Below are positions 1-6,282 of a stretch of 11,778 nucleotides of DNA, in pieces (position 1 is the stretch's first letter; each line of letters begins with the position of its first letter). Below the pieces are notes generated by a model. The model was not told the origin of the DNA. It saw nothing but the letters and a program-made list of their open reading frames with translations, and did not search any database. Position numbers and translations under genes: made by a program. The stretch is from assembly GCA_026418315.1 (NCBI GenBank), contig JAOABO010000018.1:7591-19368 (forward strand). The letters are read 5' to 3'. The stretch is from Bacteroidia bacterium (GTDB lineage Bacteria > Bacteroidota > Bacteroidia > B-17B0 > Aurantibacillaceae).

Positions 1-459
1 TAAAAAATCTTTCATTTCTCTTGTTTTTACAGGAACAGCACCTCCCATTCCATAAGGATAACCCATTCCCATGCCTACATTGGAATAATAAGTTACTTCC
101 TGTGTACCTATAAAATAAGAAATAGCACCCAATACAGGAACTTTGTAGAAAGCATTGTCGTATTTAATGTATAAAATGTTATTTTGAAAATACCCCCATA
201 AATCTTTTGGCGATATTTGCATGGTTTGACCATTCAATGATTGAATAACAATTTGTTTTTGTGAAACCAGTTTGGTAAAAAAATCTAACTGATTGGTGTC
301 TATGTTACTAATAATTTGCGATTTGGTGATGGGTTTATTGTCTCTGAATTGAATATAATCGTAATATAAACCTTCTTTTCTTTCAAATAAAGAATCGTTT
401 TGAGCCACAGCAAAATATGTGAAAACAGAATGAATAAAAACAACAACATATTTTTTCAT
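1..459 (-). CDS. Secreted protein of unknown function (3' end cut by window edge)
   Basis: I do not recognise this gene. An open frame starts at the ATG at 457-459 and runs off the window at position 1, giving 153 visible residues with no stop. Residues 1-20 look like a Sec signal peptide: MKKY, a hydrophobic stretch, then AVAQ with likely cleavage near residue 19-20. The visible mature part is polar and rich in Asn, Gln, Ile and Tyr. It ends with a short Gly/Met/Tyr-rich patch (GMGMGYPYGMGG, about residues 129-140). It starts 12 bp after the kynureninase stop on the same strand, so it is probably the last visible gene of the ricT-gldH-kynU operon. Export to the periplasm or outer membrane is inferred from the signal peptide. 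No lipobox cysteine is visible. Confidence 0.72.
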   Translation of the reverse strand, partial: MKKYVVVFIHSVFTYFAVAQNDSLFERKEGLYYDYIQFRDNKPITKSQIISNIDTNQLDFFTKLVSQKQIVIQSLNGQTMQISPKDLWGYFQNNILYIKYDNAFYKVPVLGAISYFIGTQEVTYYSNVGMGMGYPYGMGGAVPVKTREMKDFL

Positions 460-471
460 CAAAAACTGCGT

Positions 472-1767
472 TTAAAAAACCAATTCAGATAAAATAGCAT
501 TCATTTTTTCTCCTGCTAAGTAAATATCTTCAAAAGAATTATACAAAGGAACAGGTGCAAAGCGTATGACATTGGGCTCTCTCCAGTCAGTTATAATGCC
601 GTTTTTAATTAATTGCTGATAAAAATTTTTTGGATTGGGTAAAAGGCAAACAATAGATAATTGAGCGCCTCTTTGATTAGGTGTAATGATGCGAAATATT
701 TCTTTGCCGTACAGATGGTTAAGATGTAGAATGGTTTCTTCTAAAAAGCTTGTTAATTTTTTACTTTTTTCAATTAAATCAGGCATACCGGCCTTATTGA
801 AAACTTCTAAAGAAGCAAGGCATGCGGCCATTGATAAAACAGGGGCATTGCTCACTTGCCACCTTTCAGCGGTGTGCATAGGTTCAAATTCAGGTTTCAT
901 TTTGAATCTTTCTTTTTTGTCTGTGCCCCACCAACCTGCAAATAGTGGTAAATCTATGTTTTTCAAATGTTTTTGATGTATAAAAGCACCACCTACAGAA
1001 CCAGGCCCGCTATTGAGATATTTGTATGTACACCATGCAGCAAAGTCCACTTCCCACTCGTGTAAATGTAATTCAATATTACCTGCAGCATGCGCCAAGT
1101 CCCAACCACACATAATATTAAAATGATGGGCCGTTTGAGTAATTTTAGCAATATCAAAAACTTGTCCGGATAAATAATTGACGCCGCCTAATAACACCAA
1201 AGCCAGTTCGTCTTTATTTTTTTCTATTTGTTCTATGAGTTTTTCTTCTTCAATTACAAAATCTTCTCTTTCGGATTTTACCATAATTAAATCAGAAATC
1301 GGATTTCCTCCATGAAATTTTATTTGAGATTGAACAGCGTAGATATCGCTTGGAAAAGCGGGATATTCAATAAGTATTTTTCTTTTTTTACCTATAGGTT
1401 TGTAAAACGACACCATCAAAAAATGTAAATTTGAAGTGAGTTGATTCATCATTACTACTTCTTCAGGAAGTGCCCCAACAATGTTCGCCATTTTTTCTGT
1501 AAGAAATTCATGATAAGCAAACCATGGTCTTCGGGCATAAAAATGTCCTTCTACTCCGTATTTTGCCCAATCTTCTAATTCTTGTTCGATATATTGCTTA
1601 GTAGTAACAGGTTGTAAGCCAAGAGAGTTACCTGTAAAGTATAAGGCATTTTTTCCATTATGTTGTGGAAAAATAAATTGGCTTCGGAAGTGGGATAATG
1701 TATCCTCTTTATCTAAATACTCTGCTTTTTCTTTTAGTGTATTGAATGTGGCAGTTTCATTTTTCAT
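472..1767 (-). CDS. kynU: Kynureninase (PLP-dependent L-kynurenine hydrolase)
   Basis: This enzyme cleaves L-kynurenine or 3-hydroxykynurenine to anthranilate or 3-hydroxyanthranilate plus alanine, in the cytosolic tryptophan-degradation route that can feed NAD synthesis. The 431 residues fit the usual kynureninase length. Visible motifs are TGNSLGLQP (45-53), YPAFPSD (135-141), GWDLAHAAGN (221-230) with the PLP-pyridine Asp223, and CTYKYLNSGPG (246-256) with the Schiff-base Lys249. GWWG (278-281) and RWQVSNAP (302-309) follow, and the C-terminal domain is complete. The ATG lies 5 bp after the gldH stop, so it is co-transcribed with ricT and gldH. No other kynurenine-pathway gene is in the window, so whether it serves NAD synthesis or catabolism cannot be read from context. 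All key residues are present. Confidence 0.96.
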   Translation of the reverse strand: MKNETATFNTLKEKAEYLDKEDTLSHFRSQFIFPQHNGKNALYFTGNSLGLQPVTTKQYIEQELEDWAKYGVEGHFYARRPWFAYHEFLTEKMANIVGALPEEVVMMNQLTSNLHFLMVSFYKPIGKKRKILIEYPAFPSDIYAVQSQIKFHGGNPISDLIMVKSEREDFVIEEEKLIEQIEKNKDELALVLLGGVNYLSGQVFDIAKITQTAHHFNIMCGWDLAHAAGNIELHLHEWEVDFAAWCTYKYLNSGPGSVGGAFIHQKHLKNIDLPLFAGWWGTDKKERFKMKPEFEPMHTAERWQVSNAPVLSMAACLASLEVFNKAGMPDLIEKSKKLTSFLEETILHLNHLYGKEIFRIITPNQRGAQLSIVCLLPNPKNFYQQLIKNGIITDWREPNVIRFAPVPLYNSFEDIYLAGEKMNAILSELVF

Positions 1768-1772
1768 ACCGC

Positions 1773-2261
1773 TTACTTATTTTTTGATACTCTAATGATT
1801 TCAAAACCAAACTCACTGATATTAAGTAAAGGATCTTGCCTCATGGCTTGCACAAAATAAAATTGGTACACGCCGCTTTTTGAAAATCTTACATTTTTTT
1901 TGATAGGTAAAGTAATATCGTATAAATCTCCTAATCCGCTGCCATACCATTCTCCTTTACTATTGGCCAATATACATTCTATAGTATCTGTTTTTTGACT
2001 TTTATCCGGATAAATAGTAGTAAGAAAAACATAAAGGTTACTAAATGAGTAAAGTTCTCCGTGTCTTATTTTGATATTCACATCACATATACTTGTAGTG
2101 TCTATAATATCTACTCTAAATTTTGCAGTGTCTTTAGATGACCACTCCTGTTTTTCAAAGTAATAGTACTTGCTATAAACCGTACTTGTTTTACTGCAAG
2201 ACAATATAAAGAAGAGCGTTAGCCCTGCTAATGCGAGATAAGTGTTTTTTGATGCTATCAT
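1773..2261 (-). CDS. gldH: GldH-type gliding-motility lipoprotein
   Basis: A 162-residue lipoprotein precursor. From the ATG at 2259-2261 it has a short n-region, a hydrophobic stretch (about residues 8-20) and the lipobox ILSC, with acylated Cys22. This start lies 13 bp after the upstream ricT stop. An in-frame ATG at 2315 would add 18 charged residues before the signal peptide and overlap ricT by 41 bp, so I reject it. The mature domain begins with the GldH-like run VYSKYYYFEKQEW and continues as an apparent beta-rich domain with a C-terminal FGFEIIRV. GldH is needed for gliding and type IX secretion in Flavobacterium johnsoniae, but homologues also occur in Bacteroidota not known to glide. 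Position directly after a PSP1/RicT gene is the arrangement I associate with gldH in this phylum. No other gld gene is visible, so motility cannot be concluded. Confidence 0.85.
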   Translation of the reverse strand: MIASKNTYLALAGLTLFFILSCSKTSTVYSKYYYFEKQEWSSKDTAKFRVDIIDTTSICDVNIKIRHGELYSFSNLYVFLTTIYPDKSQKTDTIECILANSKGEWYGSGLGDLYDITLPIKKNVRFSKSGVYQFYFVQAMRQDPLLNISEFGFEIIRVSKNK

Positions 2262-2274
2262 ATTCAGTAGAGAT

Positions 2275-3408
2275 TTAGTTGTAGTATTTTCTTTTTTTCT
2301 TAAATGCTTTGTCAAATCTATTTAAATCGTCAGGTTTATCTTTAGATTCAAATTTTTCGGATGTTTCTTTTTCAGATGATTTATCGGGGATTAAAAGATC
2401 TTCGGGATACATATTTTTTTCATTCATGGCTAATATTTCTTTAGTTCGTTCTATACTTAAAGGAATGAATTTACCTGAATCATTTTCATAAGCCCAGTAA
2501 ATAATTTTTTTAAATACATCTATTTTGATGAATTTGGCTTTTCCTTTTTGAGTAATAAGTGTTTTATCTTGTACATCAGGAAATTCTTTTAAGGCATCTA
2601 AATACACATCTAATTCATAGTTTAAACAACATTTGAGTTTGCCACATTGTCCTGCCAGTTTAGATGGATTGATAGATAATTGCTGGTATTTGATATTATT
2701 GGTATTCACTGTTCTAAAATCTGTGAGCCATGTGCTGCAACAAAGTTCTCTTCCGCATACGCCTATACCGCCTAATCTTGCGGCTTCTTGCCTTGCTCCT
2801 ATTTGTTTCATTTCTACGCGTATTTTGAATTCGGCAGCCAGTTTTTTTATCAATTCTCTAAAATCTACTCTGCCATCTGCAGTGTAGTAAAAAGTAGCTT
2901 TGGTTTTATCGCCCTGATATTCCACATCAATTAGTTTCATTTCAAGGTTTAGCTGTTGAGCAAATTCTCTTGAACGTATTAATGCTTGGTTTTCCAACGC
3001 TTGTGCTTCTTTCCATTTTTCTATATCTTGTGTTTTGGCTTTTCGCAATATTTTTTTAAGAGAAGAGGTGTCTTGTATTTCTTTTTTGCGAAGTTGTAAT
3101 TTTACAATTTCTCCGGTGGCAGATACAGTGCCTACATCATATCCTCCGGTGTCACTTTCTGTTACTACTACATCTCCTGTGTATAAAATGTATTTGTTTT
3201 GATTAACATAAAATTCTTTTCTTGAATTTTTAAATCTTACTTCTACAATTGGAAAAGTTCCTTCTGGTAAAATTTCTGATATGTTCCCAAGCCAATTAAA
3301 AATATTGAGTTTATTGCATGATCCGCTGCTGCAGTTTCCGCAAGTAACTTGGTTTTTGCTATCTAAATTATTACATCCTCTTCCGGTAGAACATCCTGTG
3401 CATGGCAT
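2275..3408 (-). CDS. ricT: PSP1-domain protein, RicT (YaaT)-like
   Basis: A cytosolic PSP1 C-terminal-domain protein of 377 residues. Core motifs are VEMKQIGARQEAARLGG (198-214), GVCGRELCCSTW (216-227) and KLAGQCGKLKCCLNYE (250-265). They contribute cysteines 218, 223, 224, 255, 260 and 261, which are characteristic of the family. In Bacillus subtilis RicT works with RicA and RicF in an iron-sulphur complex affecting mRNA maturation and development. Whether this homologue has such partners is unknown. There is also an N-terminal extension with Cys3, 6, 12, 23, 26 and 31. The C-terminus (about 342-377) is a charged, probably disordered Lys/Glu/Asp tail. The ATG at 3406-3408 has a good promoter about 30 bp upstream, and gldH follows after 13 bp. 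It appears to be the first gene of the four-gene operon. Confidence 0.9.
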   Translation of the reverse strand: MPCTGCSTGRGCNNLDSKNQVTCGNCSSGSCNKLNIFNWLGNISEILPEGTFPIVEVRFKNSRKEFYVNQNKYILYTGDVVVTESDTGGYDVGTVSATGEIVKLQLRKKEIQDTSSLKKILRKAKTQDIEKWKEAQALENQALIRSREFAQQLNLEMKLIDVEYQGDKTKATFYYTADGRVDFRELIKKLAAEFKIRVEMKQIGARQEAARLGGIGVCGRELCCSTWLTDFRTVNTNNIKYQQLSINPSKLAGQCGKLKCCLNYELDVYLDALKEFPDVQDKTLITQKGKAKFIKIDVFKKIIYWAYENDSGKFIPLSIERTKEILAMNEKNMYPEDLLIPDKSSEKETSEKFESKDKPDDLNRFDKAFKKKRKYYN

Positions 3409-3434
3409 AATCGTGTTTTCGTGTGGCTAAAATA

Positions 3435-3464
3435 CAAATATATTTGTTGTACTAAAAATGCAAA
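3435..3464 (-). promoter_or_regulatory. Bacteroidota-type promoter of the ricT-gldH-kynU operon
   Basis: On the minus strand TTTG (3464-3461) is followed after 18 bp by TATATTTG (3442-3435). The latter is a full match to the TAnnTTTG -7 box of the Bacteroidota primary sigma factor. Transcription would begin near 3428, about 20 nt before the ricT ATG. The -33 part lies inside the last codons of the TonB-receptor gene, so the operon can be expressed independently of the receptor. Position and match are seen directly; activity is inferred. Confidence 0.68.
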
Positions 3465-5704
3465 TTGAAACTGATAAACATTCTTCTTTTTTGCATGGAA
3501 GCGTATGTATAGGTGGGGTCAAATGTGAGGGCATAAGGATTTTCTGATGTGGCAACAGGATTACCATTCGTATCCCATTGTACCTTTTTATCAAAAGGGT
3601 CGTGAGCACGGCTTATCAGAAAGGGGATATTTTTGTCGGGGGTAAAATCCAACATGTTTTTGATACCTATTGTTACATCTGTTTTCTTAAATGAATAAGT
3701 TGCCTGAATGTTTTGAATAGAATAAACGGGGCTTTTATCGGGGCGAGGGTCTAATGCTCCGGCTTTTGGTAAAATCATTGGACCGTAAACATTTCCGGTA
3801 TATTCTACACTTATTTTATTTTTCATCCATCGTATTATCCAATTGGCTGACCATGGTTCGGAAAGCATGATTCTTTTTTTCTCATGATTTTGAATAATAT
3901 AGTTGTCAAAAAAGGAAAGAGAAAATACAGATTGTAAATGGTTATGATAATTTATTTGTAATTGAACAGACAGGCCTCTGTTTATTGAATAATCGTTTTT
4001 ATTCAGATTAGAATAAATAATTTTATCAGCATAAGAATAGTCAGGCACAATACGATTAGAAAAATAAACATACCACATATTAATGTCTGTAGAAAGTTGA
4101 AAGTATTGTTTGTGTAAAATATTGCTTTGTATGTTGTAATAAGCGGTATAGCTTTTTTCAGGCAAAAGATGGCTTTGTATAACAATTTTTCTTGCACCTG
4201 TAAGTGCGGCATGGTCTTCTGTAAAAAGCTGAACGGGGCGAAAGCCCGTAGTAAATCCGCTCCGAATGGTAAAGTTTGGTAATACTGCCCATAAAAATGA
4301 TATTCTTGGAGTAAGAATGCTTTTGTGGATGTTATGATAGTCGTATCTTAATGCCACAATAGGTTGAAAATGTTTATTAAAAGATAAAGTATTTTCTGTA
4401 TAAACAGAAGGTACCATCCATACATTGAAAGGTGATGCGTTTTTGAATACCGCTGTATTATCTTTGTAATGTAAATATCTGAATGCGATTCCCGACAAAC
4501 TATGAAGTATATTGAACGAGTGTGAAAAAAAAGATTGATAATAAAAATTATGTTGATGAGCATCAAAAAACAATGTTCCGTAATAAGAATTTTGATGATG
4601 ATAGTTGTAAGATAAGTTGTTTTCTAGGTTTATTTTTTTAATTTTCAAAGGAAGTTTGACGATGCTTTCGTGTCTTTTTGTATATATACTTTCGCCGTAA
4701 ATGCTATCAGATCCTCTGAAATTTTTATTCCAATGGGTTTGCCCACCCCATCGGTCTTCTAATAATATTCGGGATATGAAACAAAGATTGGAACTGTCTT
4801 TCATTTTGAATAGGGACTTGTGAAAAGCCGAAATTCTCTTTTGTAAAGTTACATCTGTAAAACCATCTTTGTTGACATCAAAAACTTTATCAAAATAGGT
4901 TATATCGCAACTGTTTACATAGCTGTAGTGCTTCATTTTTTGCATAACTCCAAAAGACACATTGTTATCTAAGTAGGTTGAAGAATATAGTTGCAAATAA
5001 AAATTTTTTCTGGAAGATGTGGGCTGTTTGGTAATGATGTTAAGCGTTCCGGCAATATTGTCTATGCCATATATCACAGAGCCCGGATAGCGGTTAAGTT
5101 CAATTTTTTCAATAATGTCGGCTGCAATGCCTGATAATCCATAAACAGAGGCAATACCGCCAATAACAGGCATGCCGTCAATTAAAATATTAGTATAAGG
5201 TCCTTCCATGCCATTTATATGAATATCTCCGGTGTTGCAAATATTGCAGTTTAATTGGGGTCTTAACCCAGCAATATTTTGTGCTCCTTCAAATAAATTG
5301 CTTGCAGAAGACGAGGATAAAATACAAGCACTGTATACTTCGGTATTAAAGGCGTCTGGCTTTTTACTAATTAATGGTTGTGTGCCCACAATGTCTATTT
5401 CTTGAAAATATAATGTGTCTGGTAGTAAGTCAATATGCACCAATGTGTCTTTGGTAATATGGGATAATTTGATAGTAGAAGGAATAAATCCGGGATACTG
5501 AATATGGATTGTTAGTTTCTTTTTATTGAAGGGTACTTTAAATCTTCCTGATGAATCAGAAAAAAACTGCTGTTCTCTTTTATTGATAGTGATAATAGCA
5601 TTATTAACAGGCACATTAGAATAAGTGATAATGCCCGTTAAGGTTTGAGAAAAAGAATTATTGAAAGCCACAAAAAGTAATATAAAACAGAGAGTAGATT
5701 TCAT
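3452..5704 (-). CDS. TonB-dependent outer-membrane receptor with CxxC plug motif; substrate unknown
   Basis: A 750-residue outer-membrane transporter energised by TonB. Residues 1-20 are a signal peptide. Residues about 21-95 form a carboxypeptidase-regulatory-like beta domain (SSGRFKVPF at 51-59). The plug spans about 110-228, with NGMEGPYTNILIDGMPV (164-180), VYGLSGI (187-193) and an IYG...AGTLNIITK run near 211-226. The beta-barrel runs from about 229 to the terminal Phe750 expected for BAM recognition. Cys153 and Cys156 form CNIC just before the TGDIHING strand of the plug. The barrel has a His-rich stretch (about 368-401, including YHHQ and DAHQHN). The C-terminal NPYALTFDPTYTYA (722-735) resembles a conserved ending I recall from a Bacteroidota receptor subfamily without a firmly known ligand. 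Paired upstream operators suggest metal control, so a metal or metal chelate is a reasonable but unproven substrate. The ATG at 5702-5704 is used because the in-frame TTG at 5714-5716 lies inside the -7 box. Confidence 0.92.
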   Translation of the reverse strand: MKSTLCFILLFVAFNNSFSQTLTGIITYSNVPVNNAIITINKREQQFFSDSSGRFKVPFNKKKLTIHIQYPGFIPSTIKLSHITKDTLVHIDLLPDTLYFQEIDIVGTQPLISKKPDAFNTEVYSACILSSSSASNLFEGAQNIAGLRPQLNCNICNTGDIHINGMEGPYTNILIDGMPVIGGIASVYGLSGIAADIIEKIELNRYPGSVIYGIDNIAGTLNIITKQPTSSRKNFYLQLYSSTYLDNNVSFGVMQKMKHYSYVNSCDITYFDKVFDVNKDGFTDVTLQKRISAFHKSLFKMKDSSNLCFISRILLEDRWGGQTHWNKNFRGSDSIYGESIYTKRHESIVKLPLKIKKINLENNLSYNYHHQNSYYGTLFFDAHQHNFYYQSFFSHSFNILHSLSGIAFRYLHYKDNTAVFKNASPFNVWMVPSVYTENTLSFNKHFQPIVALRYDYHNIHKSILTPRISFLWAVLPNFTIRSGFTTGFRPVQLFTEDHAALTGARKIVIQSHLLPEKSYTAYYNIQSNILHKQYFQLSTDINMWYVYFSNRIVPDYSYADKIIYSNLNKNDYSINRGLSVQLQINYHNHLQSVFSLSFFDNYIIQNHEKKRIMLSEPWSANWIIRWMKNKISVEYTGNVYGPMILPKAGALDPRPDKSPVYSIQNIQATYSFKKTDVTIGIKNMLDFTPDKNIPFLISRAHDPFDKKVQWDTNGNPVATSENPYALTFDPTYTYASMQKRRMFISFNLHF

Positions 5705-5713
5705 TTTTTGGAG

Positions 5714-5721
5714 CAAAGATA
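5714..5721 (-). promoter_or_regulatory. -7 box of the TonB-receptor promoter
   Basis: TATCTTTG on the minus strand matches TAnnTTTG exactly. Transcription would start about 6-7 nt downstream, near 5707-5708, leaving only a few nucleotides before the ATG at 5704. The message is therefore nearly leaderless. No clear TTTG -33 element is found at the expected distance; that place is taken by the first inverted repeat (5731-5744). The box also rules out the in-frame TTG at 5714-5716 as the start codon. Confidence 0.6.
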
Positions 5722-5730
5722 CTTAAAATA

Positions 5731-5744
5731 TTAGATTTGTCTAA
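5731..5744. promoter_or_regulatory. Candidate operator 1 (TTAGA-N4-TCTAA)
   Basis: TTAGATTTGTCTAA is an inverted repeat with perfect 5-bp arms, or 6-bp arms counting the flanking A/T pair, around a 4-bp non-symmetric centre. It begins 9 bp upstream of the receptor -7 box, between the -7 and -33 positions. A bound protein there would block RNA polymerase. It shares its arms with operator 2. The arm pattern resembles binding sites of DtxR/MntR-family metalloregulators (TTAGG-type arms), but the regulator is not in the window and the assignment is an inference. Confidence 0.55.
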
Positions 5745-5750
5745 TTTTAA

Positions 5751-5768
5751 TTTTAGATATATCTAAAA
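5751..5768. promoter_or_regulatory. Candidate operator 2 (18-bp perfect palindrome)
   Basis: TTTTAGATATATCTAAAA is a perfect 18-bp palindrome containing the same TTAGA-N4-TCTAA core (5753-5766) as operator 1. The cores are 22 bp apart centre to centre, about two helical turns, so two dimers would sit on the same DNA face. It lies about 30-50 bp upstream of the receptor -7 box. The region is AT-rich, but a repeated pair with identical arms and helical phasing is unlikely to be chance. Confidence 0.6.
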
Positions 5769-5805
5769 ATTAAACCACATAGATTGAAATTGTTTTTTCT
5801 TTTTT

Positions 5806-5821
5806 AATGATTTATATCATT
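5806..5821. promoter_or_regulatory. Candidate Crp/Fnr-type operator (AATGAT-N4-ATCATT)
   Basis: AATGATTTATATCATT has perfect 6-bp arms around a 4-bp spacer. Its core TGAT-N4-ATCA equals the core of the FNR-type consensus TTGAT-N4-ATCAA. The centre (5813/5814) is about 43-44 bp upstream of the transcription start predicted for the osmC gene and touches the -33 element. That is close to the -41.5 position used by class II Crp/Fnr activators. The geometry suggests activation of osmC. The regulator is not visible. Confidence 0.42.
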
Positions 5822-5851
5822 TGTTGAATCTTTTGGTTTATACTTTCTTTG
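5820..5851 (+). promoter_or_regulatory. Promoter of the OsmC-family gene
   Basis: TTTG (5820-5823), a 20-bp spacer, then TTTCTTTG (5844-5851) fits the Bacteroidota layout TTTG-N19/21-TAnnTTTG with one mismatch in the TA. Transcription would begin near 5857, about 7 nt before the ATG at 5864. The TTG at 5849-5851, which could extend the gene, is the end of this -7 box and so is not the start codon. Confidence 0.55.
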
Positions 5852-5863
5852 CAGAAAAAAATT

Positions 5864-6280
5864 ATGAGTAAACATGAAATTAATTTAGAGTGGGAAAGTA
5901 ATATGTTGTTTCACTCTAAAGTGAACGGACACGAGGTGTATGTAGATGCGGATGCATCGGTGGGTGGCACTGACAAAGCACCGCGTCCTAAGCCCCTGAT
6001 GTTGGTATCATTAGCCGGGTGTACCGCTATGGATGTTGTTTCATTATTAAATAAAATGAGAGTGAATTTTTCTTATTTTAATGTAAAAATTGAAGCAGAA
6101 CTTTCGGAAGAACATCCCAAAGTGTATACAAAAGTTCATATTGTTTATCAGATTAAAGGTGATAATATAGAACAATCAAAAGTAGAGAAAGCAGTTAATT
6201 TATCACAGGAAAAATACTGTGGTGTGAGTGCTATGTTCAGAAAATTTGCAGAACTAACTTTCGAAATACAATACCTGTAA
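5864..6280 (+). CDS. OsmC/Ohr-family protein, putative thiol peroxidase
   Basis: A 138-residue cytosolic OsmC-fold protein. The two family cysteines are present: Cys53 in SLAGCTAMDV (49-58) and Cys119 in EKYCGVSAMF (116-125). In OsmC and Ohr this pair reduces organic hydroperoxides. RPKPLMLVSLAGC is the usual helix entry of the family. The sequence is closer to the general YhfA-like OsmC group than to Ohr, so the peroxidase substrate is uncertain. The start is the ATG at 5864, because the upstream TTG (5849) falls in the promoter. It is divergent from the TonB receptor with a shared 159-bp control region, and it ends 2 bp before the stop of the convergent patatin gene. A role in oxidative or metal-linked stress fits the family and the neighbour but is inferred. 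Confidence 0.9.
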   Translation: MSKHEINLEWESNMLFHSKVNGHEVYVDADASVGGTDKAPRPKPLMLVSLAGCTAMDVVSLLNKMRVNFSYFNVKIEAELSEEHPKVYTKVHIVYQIKGDNIEQSKVEKAVNLSQEKYCGVSAMFRKFAELTFEIQYL

Positions 6281-6282
6281 TA

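Noticed and set aside
2262..2315. Longer GldH starting at the ATG at 2315
   Set aside because: It would put 18 charged residues ahead of the lipoprotein signal peptide and overlap ricT by 41 bp. The ATG at 2261 gives a normal signal peptide right after the ricT stop.
2309..2887. Plus-strand open frames opposite ricT (2309-2491 and 2633-2887)
   Set aside because: They are shadows of the well-supported minus-strand ricT gene, with no promoter, domain or plausible composition. Similar antisense frames at 686-976, 6515-6718, 7073-7309 and 11292-11483 (plus) and 9344-9625 (minus) are rejected for the same reason.
3435..3446. Palindrome CAAATATATTTG, giving a TATATTTG -7 box on both strands
   Set aside because: The minus-strand copy fits the ricT promoter with a TTTG 18 bp upstream. 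The plus-strand copy would fire into the antisense of the TonB receptor, with no gene to serve. A palindrome of this base composition arises easily by chance.
4003..4566. Small hydrophobic minus-strand frames (4003-4212 and 4348-4566) as membrane peptides
   Set aside because: They lie inside the TonB receptor gene on the same strand in another frame. Their hydrophobicity comes from the T-rich composition of the barrel-coding sequence.
5806..5821. Fur box reading of AATGATTTATATCATT
   Set aside because: Fur sites have a 1-bp spacer between AATGAT and ATCATT in the 19-bp consensus. Here the spacer is 4 bp, which fits the Crp/Fnr geometry better.
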